Shown: one piece after another, positions 27,119-37,248 of the stretch
How the letters are laid out: the number at the start of each line of letters is the position of its first letter
Numbering within the stretch: the first letter of the stretch is position 1
Assembly: GCA_023457495.1 (NCBI GenBank)
Contig: JAEWLQ010000085.1
Coordinates: forward strand, 1 to 64,000
DNA length: 64,000 nt
Reading direction: 5' to 3'
From: Pseudomonadota bacterium
Lineage (GTDB): Bacteria > Pseudomonadota > Gammaproteobacteria > Steroidobacterales > Steroidobacteraceae
Notes under the pieces: model-generated
The model's database searches: none
What the model was told of the DNA's origin: nothing
Seen by the model: the letters and a program-made list of their open reading frames with translations, nothing else
Translations under genes and position numbers: made by a program

Positions 27119-27643
27119 TCATACCGCCGCGCGCGTGATGCGCCAGAGCAGAAGACAACCGATCGATTCGACGAACAACACGAACAGCAGCAGGGAATCC
27201 GGCGGACGCAGTCCGAACGCCAGCAACCCTGCCCAGAGTACGGCCGGCAGCGCAGCCGCGACCGCGGCGCGGCGCAGGCCCGAGCGCGTGCGCGCCAGCA
27301 TCTTGCGTTCGAAGGCGACACGGCGGCGCAATCTCAACCCGAGCCGCTGCGCCGCATCCGCCAGAAGCGGCGGATCCAGTTGCCCGAGCTCGAGCGCGAA
27401 CAGGAACGACCGCGACTCGGGAACACGATCCGAGAGCCGCGCGATGCGCTCGGTGAGTTCGGGGTCCGGCGCCTGCGCGGTTTCCCGGCGCAATCCCAGC
27501 GCGAACGACTGCAAGGCCACCGCGATCTCGCTGTCCTCGCGGCTCTGTGCCCGGCGCCGCCAGGCGGCCATCGCCGGCAGCGCAACGACCACCGCCGTGG
27601 CGAGCAGCACGGCCAACGCGCCGGCCACACTCTCGGTCATCAT
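27119..27643 (-). CDS. Short TadB-like membrane protein
   Basis: A 174-residue protein with one N-terminal helix (GALAVLLATAVVVALPAMAA), a cytosolic helical region reminiscent of half a T2SSF domain, and two C-terminal helices. It is much shorter than TadB (about 300). The ATG at 27643 overlaps the stop of the upstream 48-residue gene. Assignment to TadB rests mainly on position before a TadC-like gene and on topology. Confidence 0.6.
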   Translation of the reverse strand: MMTESVAGALAVLLATAVVVALPAMAAWRRRAQSREDSEIAVALQSFALGLRRETAQAPDPELTERIARLSDRVPESRSFLFALELGQLDPPLLADAAQRLGLRLRRRVAFERKMLARTRSGLRRAAVAAALPAVLWAGLLAFGLRPPDSLLLFVLFVESIGCLLLWRITRAAV

Positions 27644-27786
27644 GGCTCGATGCGCAGCGGCAGGCCGTCGCGCTCCTCGAGCAACACGCCGTATGACTGC
27701 CACAATCCGACGAGCAGCAGCACGGCCATCAACGCCGTCGCGATGCGCTCGCGCCGGGACATGGGTTTGCGCTTCCTTGCATCCAT
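27640..27786 (-). CDS. Small single-helix membrane protein of the Tad-like set
   Basis: A 48-residue protein with a basic N-terminus (MDARKRKPMSRRERI), one membrane helix (ATALMAVLLLVGLWQSYGVLL) and a short outside tail. Its stop overlaps the next ATG as ATGA, which supports it being real and translated. No family is recognised. It could be a minor assembly subunit. Confidence 0.55.
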   Translation of the reverse strand: MDARKRKPMSRRERIATALMAVLLLVGLWQSYGVLLEERDGLPLRIEP

Positions 27787-27889
27787 GCGCCATTGAACCG
27801 CGGTGCATGCCGCGCGGTGAATCCGACTAACCGCCGCGAATGCGCAGCTTTGCGGCTTGCGAGCCGCGAGCCGCAAGCGCGCGAAGCGA

Positions 27890-28582
27890 TCAGCGGGCGC
27901 TCAGGAATTTCTCGATCGCGCTGAAGACGTCCGGTCCCTGCACCGTGTCGAACAACGCCTGCGCATGCGCGGCGCCGTCGACCACGATGAGCTCGCGCGG
28001 CTCCGGCACGGCGGCGAAATCCTCGCGGATTCCCGTGAGCCGCAACGTGCTGGTGCCCTGCACGTCATCGCGCGCCACGATGAAAAGCTTGCGCCCCGGC
28101 ATCTTCGAGACGTCCGCGCCCGATAACGTCGCGCGCGATCCCAGGAACACCACGCGATCGATCTCCCCGGGCTTCTCGTGCAGCAACGCGTCGCCCGCGG
28201 CCATCCCGCCCAGGCTGCCGCCGACGATGGCGACGCTGCGTACGCCCCGCGTGCGCAAATACCGCGCGGCCGCGAGCAAATCGAGATACAACGGCGCGGA
28301 CAGCGGATCTTCCTGACCCGGCCCCACCGAATCACCGAAGCCGCGGAAATCGGGCGCAAGCACCGTGAAGCCGCGCGCGCGCAGTTCATTCGCCTGCGGC
28401 TGCCAGCTCGCGCGGGTGTAACGGCCGCCGTGCGCGAGCACCACGCCACGCTCGCCGCCGCGATAGAAATCCGCGCGAATCTTCGCGCCATCCTCGGTCT
28501 CGAAGCTCACGGCCTCGGCCGCGAAGGCCTGGCCCGCCGCGAACAGCAACACGGCGGCAACGAGACGCGCTGTGGCTCGCAT
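27890..28582 (-). CDS. Exported alpha/beta hydrolase
   Basis: A 230-residue protein with an N-terminal signal peptide (RLVAAVLLFAAGQAFAAEA). The alpha/beta-hydrolase fold shows the oxyanion region VVLAHGGRYTRASW, the nucleophile elbow IVGGSLGGMAA (Ser), an acid around VARDDVQG, and His in VVDGAAHAQ. Probably periplasmic esterase-like. It starts two bases after the mmsA stop, so the two are likely one transcript, although the functional link is unclear. Confidence 0.85.
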   Translation of the reverse strand: MRATARLVAAVLLFAAGQAFAAEAVSFETEDGAKIRADFYRGGERGVVLAHGGRYTRASWQPQANELRARGFTVLAPDFRGFGDSVGPGQEDPLSAPLYLDLLAAARYLRTRGVRSVAIVGGSLGGMAAGDALLHEKPGEIDRVVFLGSRATLSGADVSKMPGRKLFIVARDDVQGTSTLRLTGIREDFAAVPEPRELIVVDGAAHAQALFDTVQGPDVFSAIEKFLSAR

Positions 28583-28584
28583 GG

Positions 28585-30093
28585 CTATTTCATCGTCGGC
28601 ATGACGAACTCGGCGGCCTGTCCCGCCTCCGGCCAGCGGCTCGTGACGGTCTTGAGGCGCGTGTAGAAGCGCACGCCTTCCATGCCGTGCATGGCGTGAT
28701 CGGCGAAGCTCGAGCGGCGCCAGCCGCCGAAGCTCATGAACGCCATCGGCACCGGGATCGGCACGTTGACGCCGACCATGCCGACTTCGATCGCCTGCAC
28801 GAACGCCCGCGCGGCGCCGCCATCGCGCGTGAACACCGAGGTGCCGTTCGCGAACTCATGCGTATTCACGAGTTTCACCGCCTCCGCGAATGTCGGCACG
28901 CGCACCACCACCAGCACGGGTCCGAAGATCTCCTCGCGGTAGATGCGCATCCCGGGCGTCACGCGGTCGAACAAACTACCGCCGAGGAAGAAGCCGCGCT
29001 CGTATCCCGGCAGCGTGAATCCGCGGCCGTCGACCACCAGTTCAGCGCCCTCCTTCACCCCTGCGTCGATGTACTCGCGCACCCGCTCGCGATGCGCCGC
29101 CGTGACCAGCGGACCCATGTCCGCCTCGCCGTTCTGCGAATGATCGATGCGCAGCGTGCGCACCCGCTCGGCGAGCGTCGCGACGAGACGGTCCGCGGCC
29201 GCATCCCCCACCGCCACCGCCACCGAGATCGCCATGCAGCGCTCGCCGGCCGAGCCATAGGCCGCGCCCAGCAAGGCGTCGGCCGTCAGGTTCACGTCGG
29301 CGTCCGGCAGCATCACGAGGTGATTTTTCGCGCCGCCGAGCGCCTGCACGCGCTTGCCGTGCGCCGTGCCTTCGCGCTGCACATATTCGGCGATCGGCGT
29401 GGAGCCGACGAAACTCACGGCATCCACCTGTGGGTGCCGCAGCAACGCATCCACAGCGACCTTGTCGCCGTTGAGGACATTGAAGACGCCGGGCGGCAGA
29501 CCCGCTTCCGCGAGCCACTTCGCGAGCAGCAGTCCCGCGCCCGGATCGCGTTCGGAGGGTTTCAGGATGAACGTGTTCCCGCACACCAGCGCGATCGGGA
29601 ACATCCACATCGGAACCATCGCCGGAAAATTGAACGGCGTGATGCCGACCGCCACGCCCAGAGGCTGGCGCAGGCTGTAGCTGTCGATGCCGCTGCCGAC
29701 GTTGTCCGCGAACTCGCCCTTCGTGAGGTGCGGCGCACCGCAGGCGAATTCCACGACCTCGAGCCCGCGAGTGACTTCACCGGCCGCATCGCTGACGAGC
29801 TTGCCGTGTTCGGACGCTATGAGCACCGCGAGTTCCGCGCGGCGCTGCTCGAGGATTTCCTTGAAGCGGAACAGGACCCGCGCGCGCTTGAGCGGAGGCG
29901 TGGCCGCCCAGGCCGGATACGCCGCACGTGCCGCGCGCACCGCGTCATCGACCTCGGCTGCCGACGCGAGAGCGACGCGTGACGCCACGATGCCGAGCGA
30001 GGGATTGAAGACATCGGCCGCGCGGCCGGATGTGCCGGCGACGGGGCTTCCCCCGATCCAGTGCGTGTAGGTATTGACCCGGTCGTGTGTCAC
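28585..30093 (-). CDS. mmsA: CoA-acylating methylmalonate-semialdehyde dehydrogenase
   Basis: A 502-residue aldehyde dehydrogenase oxidising (methyl)malonate semialdehyde to propionyl-CoA or acetyl-CoA in valine, beta-alanine or inositol breakdown. Landmarks are [46 protein letters not shown], the catalytic Cys in [10 protein letters not shown], and [12 protein letters not shown]. The absence of the usual ALDH glutamate in favour of ALGGAKNH is typical of the CoA-dependent class. The GTG at 30093 gives the family length. No mmsB or inositol gene is adjacent. Confidence 0.92.
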   Translation of the reverse strand: MTHDRVNTYTHWIGGSPVAGTSGRAADVFNPSLGIVASRVALASAAEVDDAVRAARAAYPAWAATPPLKRARVLFRFKEILEQRRAELAVLIASEHGKLVSDAAGEVTRGLEVVEFACGAPHLTKGEFADNVGSGIDSYSLRQPLGVAVGITPFNFPAMVPMWMFPIALVCGNTFILKPSERDPGAGLLLAKWLAEAGLPPGVFNVLNGDKVAVDALLRHPQVDAVSFVGSTPIAEYVQREGTAHGKRVQALGGAKNHLVMLPDADVNLTADALLGAAYGSAGERCMAISVAVAVGDAAADRLVATLAERVRTLRIDHSQNGEADMGPLVTAAHRERVREYIDAGVKEGAELVVDGRGFTLPGYERGFFLGGSLFDRVTPGMRIYREEIFGPVLVVVRVPTFAEAVKLVNTHEFANGTSVFTRDGGAARAFVQAIEVGMVGVNVPIPVPMAFMSFGGWRRSSFADHAMHGMEGVRFYTRLKTVTSRWPEAGQAAEFVMPTMK

Positions 30094-30153
30094 AGCCAGC
30101 CGGAGTGTAGCGCCGACCAACAAGGGAGACGAATTCGGCGATACTGTCGCGCG

Positions 30154-30804
30154 ATGACCGAACCGACCATGGAGCACAAGCAACTGCTGAACGACATCGA
30201 GCGTGCGATGTCGGAGGCGACCGACGAGGCGACCCGGCGCGAGCTCGCGCAACTGAAACAGCGCCTGAGCTCCCCGGAAATGCTCGAGATCGCGCGCGAG
30301 ATGGCGACGCACCGCGGGCGCCGTGCGCGCGATCCCGTGCTCGAATTCCACGTGCCGCTCGTGCCGATGGTGCTGAGCGCCGCGGCCACCGTGGCCGCGA
30401 CGGCCGTCTGCCTGTTCGTGGTCGCCGATGGGCTCAAGAGTCCGGTCGCGTTCCTGGTCGGTATTCCCTTCAATCCCTGGGTGGCGGCGGCCATCGCCGG
30501 CCTGATTGCCGTGGTCTTCGCGGCGCTGTCGCTGATGCGCAGCTTTTCGGTGCGCTGCGATACGACGGGCATGGCCTCGCGTGCGAACGGGGCTCGTTTC
30601 GGCAAGCTGCGCGTGGGCACGATGCGCTGGGAGGATATCCGATCGCTCGCGGAACGCGATTCCGACCGTGTGCTCGAGGTGCATGCCTCGGGCGGCCAGG
30701 TGCTCGACATTCCGATGCGGGTGACTAACTACCCCGTGCTCAAGCAACATCTCGAGAACATGGTGCGCCTGTACGGCGAATTGGGAGCGTCCGCGGCTTC
30801 CTAG
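30154..30804 (+). CDS. Hypothetical two-helix membrane protein
   Basis: A 216-residue protein: a helical, charged N-terminal third ([32 protein letters not shown], coiled-coil-like), two membrane helices ([42 protein letters not shown]), and a soluble C-terminal domain ([21 protein letters not shown]) resembling the PH-like domains attached to such membrane proteins. No named family is recognised. The ATG at 30154 begins the protein; it is divergent from mmsA. Confidence 0.7.
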   Translation: MTEPTMEHKQLLNDIERAMSEATDEATRRELAQLKQRLSSPEMLEIAREMATHRGRRARDPVLEFHVPLVPMVLSAAATVAATAVCLFVVADGLKSPVAFLVGIPFNPWVAAAIAGLIAVVFAALSLMRSFSVRCDTTGMASRANGARFGKLRVGTMRWEDIRSLAERDSDRVLEVHASGGQVLDIPMRVTNYPVLKQHLENMVRLYGELGASAAS

Positions 30805-30850
30805 GAGAACAGGGCTGGCGGATTCAGCCACTCGAGGCGCCGCCGGATCA

Positions 30851-31306
30851 TCATCTTCCTGTCCTGAATCGACTGATCTCGAAATACGAGGACGTGTCCG
30901 TTTCCTCGGTATGCGGCTCGAATCTCGCCTTCACCGGAAATCCAAAAGTCGGATCGGCTTCCCACTCGATGCGCTCCATCGGGAATGCGAGCATTCGGCG
31001 GAATTCAGCGAATAACTCCGCAATAGTCCGGTCCGTGAACGTGTCGACTCTCCAGGGTCCCGGCCGGTCCCACGTGAAACGCGACTTCGCGGTGCACCGG
31101 CCGTTCACCACGCGTATCTGGAACGTCGTGTAGCCGAATGCTCCGCCGCTTTTCAGAGTGTAGGAATAGCTTTTGGGCGCCGTGCTCGACCACTGTTGCG
31201 CGGCGCGCTCGACGGCGACCTCGAGTTCGGCTACGCGCTCCGACGCGATTGCGGCGCCCGGTTCCGCAACGAGCAGGATTGCCGCGAGACCCGTCAGCAC
31301 CGTCAT
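30851..31306 (-). CDS. Exported hypothetical protein, DUF6174-like
   Basis: A 151-residue protein with a signal peptide ([21 protein letters not shown]). The mature part has [25 protein letters not shown] and TIAELFAEF, a pattern like DUF6174 lipoprotein-type domains (Y-Y-Y beta strand, then vxNGxv, then TIdxLF). Function is unknown. It lies 15 bases upstream of the EamA gene on the same strand. Confidence 0.65.
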   Translation of the reverse strand: MTVLTGLAAILLVAEPGAAIASERVAELEVAVERAAQQWSSTAPKSYSYTLKSGGAFGYTTFQIRVVNGRCTAKSRFTWDRPGPWRVDTFTDRTIAELFAEFRRMLAFPMERIEWEADPTFGFPVKARFEPHTEETDTSSYFEISRFRTGR

Positions 31307-31321
31307 GCGCCGCTGCCCTTT

Positions 31322-32215
31322 TTATGCCTTCGACACCATCATCACGCCGGCGATGGTCACCGCGCCGCCGACGAGCATCGAAACCAGCAACTGCTCGCCG
31401 AGCAGCAACACGCTGATCGCGACTCCGAACACCGGCACGAGATTGTTGAAGATGCTCGTGCGGCCGGCGCCGATGCGCTTCACGGAGGTGTAGTACCAGA
31501 CGAAGGCGAGCGCCGTGCCGAAAATGCCGAGGTACAGCAGCGAGACACTCACGCGCCAGTTGAATTGCGAGACGGACAGGCCCGCGAACTGCGGCGCCGA
31601 TATCGCGGCCAGCAGAAGCGTGCCCCACAGCGCGGCGTAGTTCGTGGCGGCGAGCGGAGTCAGTCCGCCGAGCACCTTGCGGCCGACGACGGTGTACAAG
31701 GCCCAGGAGGTCACGGCGCCGAACATCAGCAGCTCACCGGCGCCGATGCTGCCCGATGCCAGGTTCGTCAAATCGCCGCGCGAGACGACGATCGCGACGC
31801 CGAGCAGCGCGATGGCGACGCCCAGCCAGCGGCGCGGGCTCAGGCTCTCGCGCAGCGCCACGGCCGAGATCGCGATCGTGAGGGCGGGATTGAGCGCGAT
31901 GATCAGCGCGGCGCGGCTCGCCGGCAGCCGATCGAGCGCGCCCATGAAGAACAGGTTGTACGCGAACACGCCGAACAGGCCGAGCACGAAGGTGCCTATC
32001 CACTGCCGGCCGGTGAGCTTCGGCAGGCCGCCTTCGATCGCGAATGCCGCGACCAGCAGCGCGACGCACGCGACCACGTAGCGCGCGAACGAGCCCATGA
32101 TCGGCGAAAGCGAAGCGACCACGATCTTGCCGCCGACGAACGTGCCGCCCCAGATCGCGGGCACGGCCACGAGTCGCGCGTAATCCACGCCGCGCGCGCC
32201 GGTGGCGGCGGTCAC
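31322..32215 (-). CDS. EamA/DMT-superfamily transporter
   Basis: A 297-residue inner-membrane protein with ten helices as two EamA repeats (AIWGGTFVGGKIVVASLSPIMGSFARYVVA and GELLMFGAVTSWALYTVVGRKVLGG...). DMT exporters move amino acids or metabolites; the substrate cannot be told. The GTG at 32215 overlaps the cysQ stop (GTGA), so it ends the long glycogen/cysQ transcript. Confidence 0.88.
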   Translation of the reverse strand: MTAATGARGVDYARLVAVPAIWGGTFVGGKIVVASLSPIMGSFARYVVACVALLVAAFAIEGGLPKLTGRQWIGTFVLGLFGVFAYNLFFMGALDRLPASRAALIIALNPALTIAISAVALRESLSPRRWLGVAIALLGVAIVVSRGDLTNLASGSIGAGELLMFGAVTSWALYTVVGRKVLGGLTPLAATNYAALWGTLLLAAISAPQFAGLSVSQFNWRVSVSLLYLGIFGTALAFVWYYTSVKRIGAGRTSIFNNLVPVFGVAISVLLLGEQLLVSMLVGGAVTIAGVMMVSKA

Positions 32216-32991
32216 AGCGCGCGGCCCCGGGCGAGGAAGTTGCCGTTCTTGAAGCCCGGCTTGCCGTAGCGGAACGGCGCGCCGTCGAGATCCGTGACGC
32301 GCCCGCCGGCCGCCATGAGCACGGCCTGCCCCGCGGCGGTGTCCCATTCCATGGTCGTGCCGACGCGTGGATAGAGGTCGGCCTCGCCCGCCGCCAGCAG
32401 GCAGAACTTGAGCGACGAGCCGATCGAGCGGAACTCCCTGACGGGGTAGTTAGCGAGCAGCGCGTCGGTCTCGGGCGTGCGGTGCGAACGCGACGCGACG
32501 GCGATGACCCCTTCGGGCGGCTCGGTGCGGGCGCGGATCGGCATGCCGAGCGAGGGCATCGTGCCATCCGGATCCGCGTCGATGCGGCCCGCCTTGCCGC
32601 CGCGTACGTCGCCCCAGAAGAGCTCGCGCCGCGCGGGGGCGTACACCACGCCCAGCACCGGCACGCCCGCTTCGATCAGCGCCACGTTGACGGTGAACTC
32701 GTCGCGGTGGCTCACGAATTCGCGCGTGCCGTCGAGCGGATCGACGAGGAAGAATTTGTCCGCGATGACCGGGACCTTGCCGGCTGCGACGGCCTCCTCG
32801 GCGACCACGGGAACATCGGGCGCGAGGGTCGCGAGGTCTTCCAGGATGATCTTCTCGGCGGCTTCGTCGGCGATCGTCACGGGGGAGGAATCCGCCTTCT
32901 CCTGCACCGTGAATCCCTGCGCGTACACCGCCATGATCGCGCCGCCGGCGCGTTGCGCGGTGTAGATGATGGACTGCAGCAGCGGAATCAT
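32212..32991 (-). CDS. cysQ: 3'(2'),5'-bisphosphate nucleotidase
   Basis: A 259-residue inositol-monophosphatase-superfamily enzyme hydrolysing PAP/PAPS, recycling the by-product of sulfate assimilation. Metal-binding motifs are visible: VVAEEAV, VDPLDGTREF (signature DPLDGT) and EWDTAAGQAVLMAAGG. The start overlaps the malQ stop by four bases. Its coupling to glycogen genes is unusual. Confidence 0.94.
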   Translation of the reverse strand: MIPLLQSIIYTAQRAGGAIMAVYAQGFTVQEKADSSPVTIADEAAEKIILEDLATLAPDVPVVAEEAVAAGKVPVIADKFFLVDPLDGTREFVSHRDEFTVNVALIEAGVPVLGVVYAPARRELFWGDVRGGKAGRIDADPDGTMPSLGMPIRARTEPPEGVIAVASRSHRTPETDALLANYPVREFRSIGSSLKFCLLAAGEADLYPRVGTTMEWDTAAGQAVLMAAGGRVTDLDGAPFRYGKPGFKNGNFLARGRAL

Positions 32992-35192
32992 GCGATCAAC
33001 ATCTCCGGTTCCTTGCGCGCGGCGGTCATCGCGGCCGCGAGATCACGGACGTCGGTGCGCGCGAAGACCTCGCGCGCGCTCGCCGTCATGCGCCGCGTCC
33101 AGTTCGAGTACTCGCTGCTCGTGCCGGGAACGTTGACGGGGTCGAGCATGCCGATCATGTCCTCGAGCTGCACGGTGACCAGCGCGGCGCGGCTGCGGCA
33201 CAGGAACACGTGCACGGCGCGTGACAGCGCCGCGGAATATTCTGGCACTTCATCGCCATCCTCGGGCCAGAGATTTTCGCGCCGCAGCGCACGCAGCAGG
33301 CGTTCGCGCTCGAGCACCCGCTGAGCGCGGGCGCGGCCGGCGTCCTCGGGCAGTGGATAGAAGCCCAACCGCTCCCAGATGTCGATGTCGTGGCCCTTCC
33401 ACCAGCCGTGCAGGGTCGGAAGATCGTGTGTGGTCACCGTGGCCAGCGCATGACGGACATAAGAGACCGGCGCGACGAACTCACCGTTGCGCTGCTCGAA
33501 CATCACGACCTTGTAGTGATAGACGCCGAACTGCGGCAGCGCGCGGCGGATCTCGTCCGGGACGACGCCCAGGTCCTCGCCCACCACCAGGCACTGCTGG
33601 CGCTGGCTTTCCAGCGCGACGATCCCGAGCAGGTCCTCGAGTGGATAGTGGACGTAGCCGCCGTCCACGGATTTGAAGCCACGCGGCACCCACCACTGGC
33701 GGAACAGGGCCATGACGTGATCGAGGCGCAGCGCGCCGCAATAACGCATGCTGCCGCGCAGGAGCGCGACGAAGGGCGCATACGCCGCGCGCCGCAGCGC
33801 GCGCGGATCCTGCGGTGGAATGCCCCACTCCTGCCCGGCGATCCCCAGCGGATCGGGCGGCGCGCCGATGGCCGCGCCGGTGCAATACAGTGACTGATCG
33901 GACCAGGTCTCGGAGCCCGAGGCATTCACGCCCACGGCGTAATCCCCGTAGAGGCCGATGTCGAGGCCGAGCTCGCGCGCGAGTTTGCGCACCGCCCCTA
34001 ACTGCTCGGCCGCGAGCCACTGCAGGTAGCCGTGGAAATCGACCTCGTCGGCGTGTTCCTGGACGAAGCGACGCACGGCCTCGCTCGCCGGGTCGCGGTA
34101 TTCGGGCGGCCAGCTGTGCCAGCCGGCGTTCGTGCCGAGTTTGCGCCGCAGGTAACCATCGATGGCGTCGAACAGGATGTGCAGGCGCATGGTCTCGCCG
34201 CGCTCGCGCAGGAAGGCGCGGCAGGCCGCCGCGCGCGCGGTGTGACGCTGCAGGTGTTCGGTCTTGAAGCGATCGAAGGCCGCGGCGAGCACCGGCATCT
34301 TGAGACTGGCGACCGCCGGGTAGTCCACGTGGGTCGCGCCGCGCAGCGCCGTGAGCCGCGCGCGGAAGCCCGGATCGCCCATCAGCGCCTGCGCGCGCGC
34401 CGAGCTCTGCACCTCGAGCACCGCGCCGACGTCGATGAACATCACGTTCAGCGCGTGGCGGCTCGAGGCCGAATACGGCGAATACAGCGACGCGTCCGAC
34501 GGGAACAGCGCGTGCAACGGGCTCACGCCGACGAAACCCGCGCCCGCCGCGGCCGCGTGGCGCAGCACTTCCGCCAGATCGCTGAAGTCGCCAATACCCC
34601 AGTTGTGTTCCGAGCGCAGCGTGTAGAGCTGCACGGCGACGCCCCAGAGCTTGTCACCGCGGGTGAGTTCCGGCGGTTGGTAACACTTCTCGGGCGTAAC
34701 GATGAGCGGACAACTCGCCGGTGCCGCGAACTCCAGGTCCAGCTCGAGCTTGTGATAGCCGGTGGGCAAATCCTCCGGCAGCGCCAGGTCGCGCAGCACG
34801 TACCAGCGGCCGTCCTGCTGGTGCGAGCCGCGCTCGGGCAGGTCCCAGGCGCGCACTTCGCCGTGGACCTCGCCGCCCTTCTCCAGGCGCACGGTCCAGC
34901 GCAGCAACGCGTTCTGTTCAATGGCGGGCGTGTTGATGCGCGCGGCGCGCGCGCCGTTGCGCAGAACTACGACGTCACCTGACAACCCGACCGGGTGCGC
35001 CGCCTCTGAATCGCGGATCTCGGCTTCGAGCGTAGCCGCATCGTCGAGACGGCAGTGCATCGCCCGCAGGATGCCCGCCTTAGTCGAGAGCGAGAAGTGC
35101 TTGAGCTCGCCTAGATAGGAGTGATACGCGTCGCCCAGCCCGCGCGCGCGGGCCAGCCGCTGGATCAGGGGTTCGAGCGTGTCATCGGCCAC
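32988..35192 (-). CDS. malQ: 4-alpha-glucanotransferase (amylomaltase)
   Basis: A 734-residue GH77 enzyme disproportionating maltodextrins. Features are SHQQDGRWYVLRDLALPEDL in the N-terminal beta domain, GVAVQLYTLRSEHNWGIGDFSDL, the catalytic region RYCGALRLDHVMALFRQWWVP with nucleophile Asp, GEDLGVVPDEIR with acid Glu, and VTTHDLPTLHGWW. Its start lies 11 bases inside the 3' end of glgX. It processes the short glucans released by GlgP and GlgX. Confidence 0.95.
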   Translation of the reverse strand: MADDTLEPLIQRLARARGLGDAYHSYLGELKHFSLSTKAGILRAMHCRLDDAATLEAEIRDSEAAHPVGLSGDVVVLRNGARAARINTPAIEQNALLRWTVRLEKGGEVHGEVRAWDLPERGSHQQDGRWYVLRDLALPEDLPTGYHKLELDLEFAAPASCPLIVTPEKCYQPPELTRGDKLWGVAVQLYTLRSEHNWGIGDFSDLAEVLRHAAAAGAGFVGVSPLHALFPSDASLYSPYSASSRHALNVMFIDVGAVLEVQSSARAQALMGDPGFRARLTALRGATHVDYPAVASLKMPVLAAAFDRFKTEHLQRHTARAAACRAFLRERGETMRLHILFDAIDGYLRRKLGTNAGWHSWPPEYRDPASEAVRRFVQEHADEVDFHGYLQWLAAEQLGAVRKLARELGLDIGLYGDYAVGVNASGSETWSDQSLYCTGAAIGAPPDPLGIAGQEWGIPPQDPRALRRAAYAPFVALLRGSMRYCGALRLDHVMALFRQWWVPRGFKSVDGGYVHYPLEDLLGIVALESQRQQCLVVGEDLGVVPDEIRRALPQFGVYHYKVVMFEQRNGEFVAPVSYVRHALATVTTHDLPTLHGWWKGHDIDIWERLGFYPLPEDAGRARAQRVLERERLLRALRRENLWPEDGDEVPEYSAALSRAVHVFLCRSRAALVTVQLEDMIGMLDPVNVPGTSSEYSNWTRRMTASAREVFARTDVRDLAAAMTAARKEPEMLIA

Positions 35193-37248
35193 GTTGCAGC
35201 GCCAGGGTTTGATAGGGACCGACTTTGACAGGACCCGCGGGCAGCAGTAGTTCGGGCACGATGCCGACGGGATGCGCGGTGTCGAGCACCACCTCCCAGC
35301 CGCCCGCGCCGACCTCGGGCACGCGGAACTCGCACTCGGCCTCGGTGGGATTCAGCAGCAGCATCAACCGCGGCTCCGCCGCCGTGCCGCCGAGTCCGAT
35401 CGCGAGCTGGCGCAGGTCCGGGTTGTTCCATTCGTGGTCGGCCATCTCGTGACCGTCCGGGTGCCACCACGAAATGTCCCGGTGGCTTTCACGTATCGCG
35501 CCCTTGAGGAAGGTCTCGCGGCGCAGCTCGGGACATTCGCGCCGCAGGCTCGCGAGGCCGCGCACGAACTGCAGCAGGCCGTCGTCGTCCTTGAGGCCGG
35601 TCCAATCCACCCAGCTGATCTCGTTGTCCTGGCAGTACGCGTTGTTGTTGCCTTTCTGCGTGCGATACAACTCGTCGCCGGCCAGCAGCATCGGCACACC
35701 CTGCGAGAAGAACAGCGTCGTGAGCAGGTTGCGGACCTGGCGGCGGCGCAGCGCGATGATCTTCGGATCGTCGGTGGGCCCTTCGACGCCGCAGTTCCAG
35801 CTCTGGTTGTGCGAGTGGCCGTCGCGGTTGTCCTCGAGGTTGGCCTCGTTGTGGCGCTCGTTGTACGAGACCGTGTCGCGCAGCGTGAAGCCATCGTGCG
35901 CGGCGACGAAGTTGATGCTGGCGGAGGGCTTGCGGCCGTTGCGGCGGAACAGGTCGGAGGATCCCGCAAAACGCTCGGCGAAGCCGCCCAGCATCCTGCG
36001 GCCGCCGTGCCAGAACGCGCGCATCGTGTCGCGATAGCGGTCGTTCCACTCAGACCAGCCGGGCGGAAAGTTGCCGAGTTGATAGCCGCCCAGGCCGACG
36101 TCCCAGGGCTCGGCGATGAGTTTCACGTACGCGAGCAACGGGTCGGCGCGCAGCGCGGCGAAGAACGGCGAGTTGGCGTTGAAGCCGGAGCGATCGCGGC
36201 CGAGCACGGTCGCGAGGTCGAATCTGAAGCCGTCGACGCGGTACTCCTCCGCGAAGTAACGCAACGACGCCAGGATGTCGGCCTGCACGATCGGGTGATC
36301 GCAGGCCACCGTGTTGCCGACACCGGTGACGTCGTCGTAGAAGCGCCGGTCGGCCGCGCGGTGGAAGTAGTAAGCCCGGTTGTCGATGGCCTTGTACGAA
36401 AGCGTCGGCCCGAGCTCGTTGCCCTCCGCCGTGTGGTTGTAAACCACGTCGAGGATCACCTCGATGCCCGCGGCGTGTAACGCCTTCACCGCCTGCTTGA
36501 GCTCGACCACCGGGTCTTTCACCGCGTATCGCCGCGTGGGCGCGAACCAGCCCATGCTGTTGTAGCCCCAGTAGTTGGTCAGGCCGCGCTCGGTCAGGAA
36601 GCCTTCGCTCATGAAGGCATGTACGGGCATCAATTCGACCGCCGTCACGCCGATCGACTTCAGGTGATTGAGCACCGCGGGGACGGTCAGCGCGAGATAT
36701 TTGCCGCGCCATTCCGGAGGGACGTCCGGGTGCTGCTGCGTGAAGCCCTTCACGTGCAGCTCGTAGATCAGCGTGTCGCGCCACGGCACCGCGGGCTGCT
36801 TGTCGCCGTTCCAGTCGAAGACGCCGTCGATGACGCGGCAGCGCGGCATCGCGGGAGCGCTGTCGATGAGGCTGGGACGTAGTCCTTCCGGGTCGGTCGG
36901 GTCGTAGCCGAGGATGGCCAGATCCCACATGGGTTCGCCCACGATGTCACGCGCCCAGGGATCGAGCAGTAGTTTGTTCGCGTTGAAGCGGTAACCCTCA
37001 CGCGGATCGTAGGGCCCGTGCACGCGGATGCCATACAAGGTGCCGACGCGTGCCAGCTCCTGCTCGACGAAGCCGTGATGGATCGCGCCGGTGCGGCCCG
37101 GTAGCGTGAGCCGCGCGGTCTCGTTCACGCCGCTCGCATCGTAGATGCAGACGTCCACACGCGTCGCGGCGCGCGACTGGATCGCGAAGTTGACGCCGTT
37201 GCCGGTGAACGTGGCGCCGAGCCGGTCCGGCGAGCCGTCCTTCATCAA
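35182..37248 (-). CDS. glgX: Glycogen debranching enzyme
   Basis: A 688-residue GH13_11 isoamylase-type enzyme cleaving alpha-1,6 branches of phosphorylase-trimmed glycogen. It has a CBM48 N-terminus (GATFTGNGVNFAIQSRAATRVDVCIYD), ILDVVYNHTAEGNELGPTLS, the nucleophile region DGFRFDLATVLGRD, acid in LIAEPWDVG, and FVAAHDGFTLRDTVSYN. It overlaps glgB by four bases and malQ by 11. Confidence 0.96.
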   Translation of the reverse strand: MMKDGSPDRLGATFTGNGVNFAIQSRAATRVDVCIYDASGVNETARLTLPGRTGAIHHGFVEQELARVGTLYGIRVHGPYDPREGYRFNANKLLLDPWARDIVGEPMWDLAILGYDPTDPEGLRPSLIDSAPAMPRCRVIDGVFDWNGDKQPAVPWRDTLIYELHVKGFTQQHPDVPPEWRGKYLALTVPAVLNHLKSIGVTAVELMPVHAFMSEGFLTERGLTNYWGYNSMGWFAPTRRYAVKDPVVELKQAVKALHAAGIEVILDVVYNHTAEGNELGPTLSYKAIDNRAYYFHRAADRRFYDDVTGVGNTVACDHPIVQADILASLRYFAEEYRVDGFRFDLATVLGRDRSGFNANSPFFAALRADPLLAYVKLIAEPWDVGLGGYQLGNFPPGWSEWNDRYRDTMRAFWHGGRRMLGGFAERFAGSSDLFRRNGRKPSASINFVAAHDGFTLRDTVSYNERHNEANLEDNRDGHSHNQSWNCGVEGPTDDPKIIALRRRQVRNLLTTLFFSQGVPMLLAGDELYRTQKGNNNAYCQDNEISWVDWTGLKDDDGLLQFVRGLASLRRECPELRRETFLKGAIRESHRDISWWHPDGHEMADHEWNNPDLRQLAIGLGGTAAEPRLMLLLNPTEAECEFRVPEVGAGGWEVVLDTAHPVGIVPELLLPAGPVKVGPYQTLALQRGR

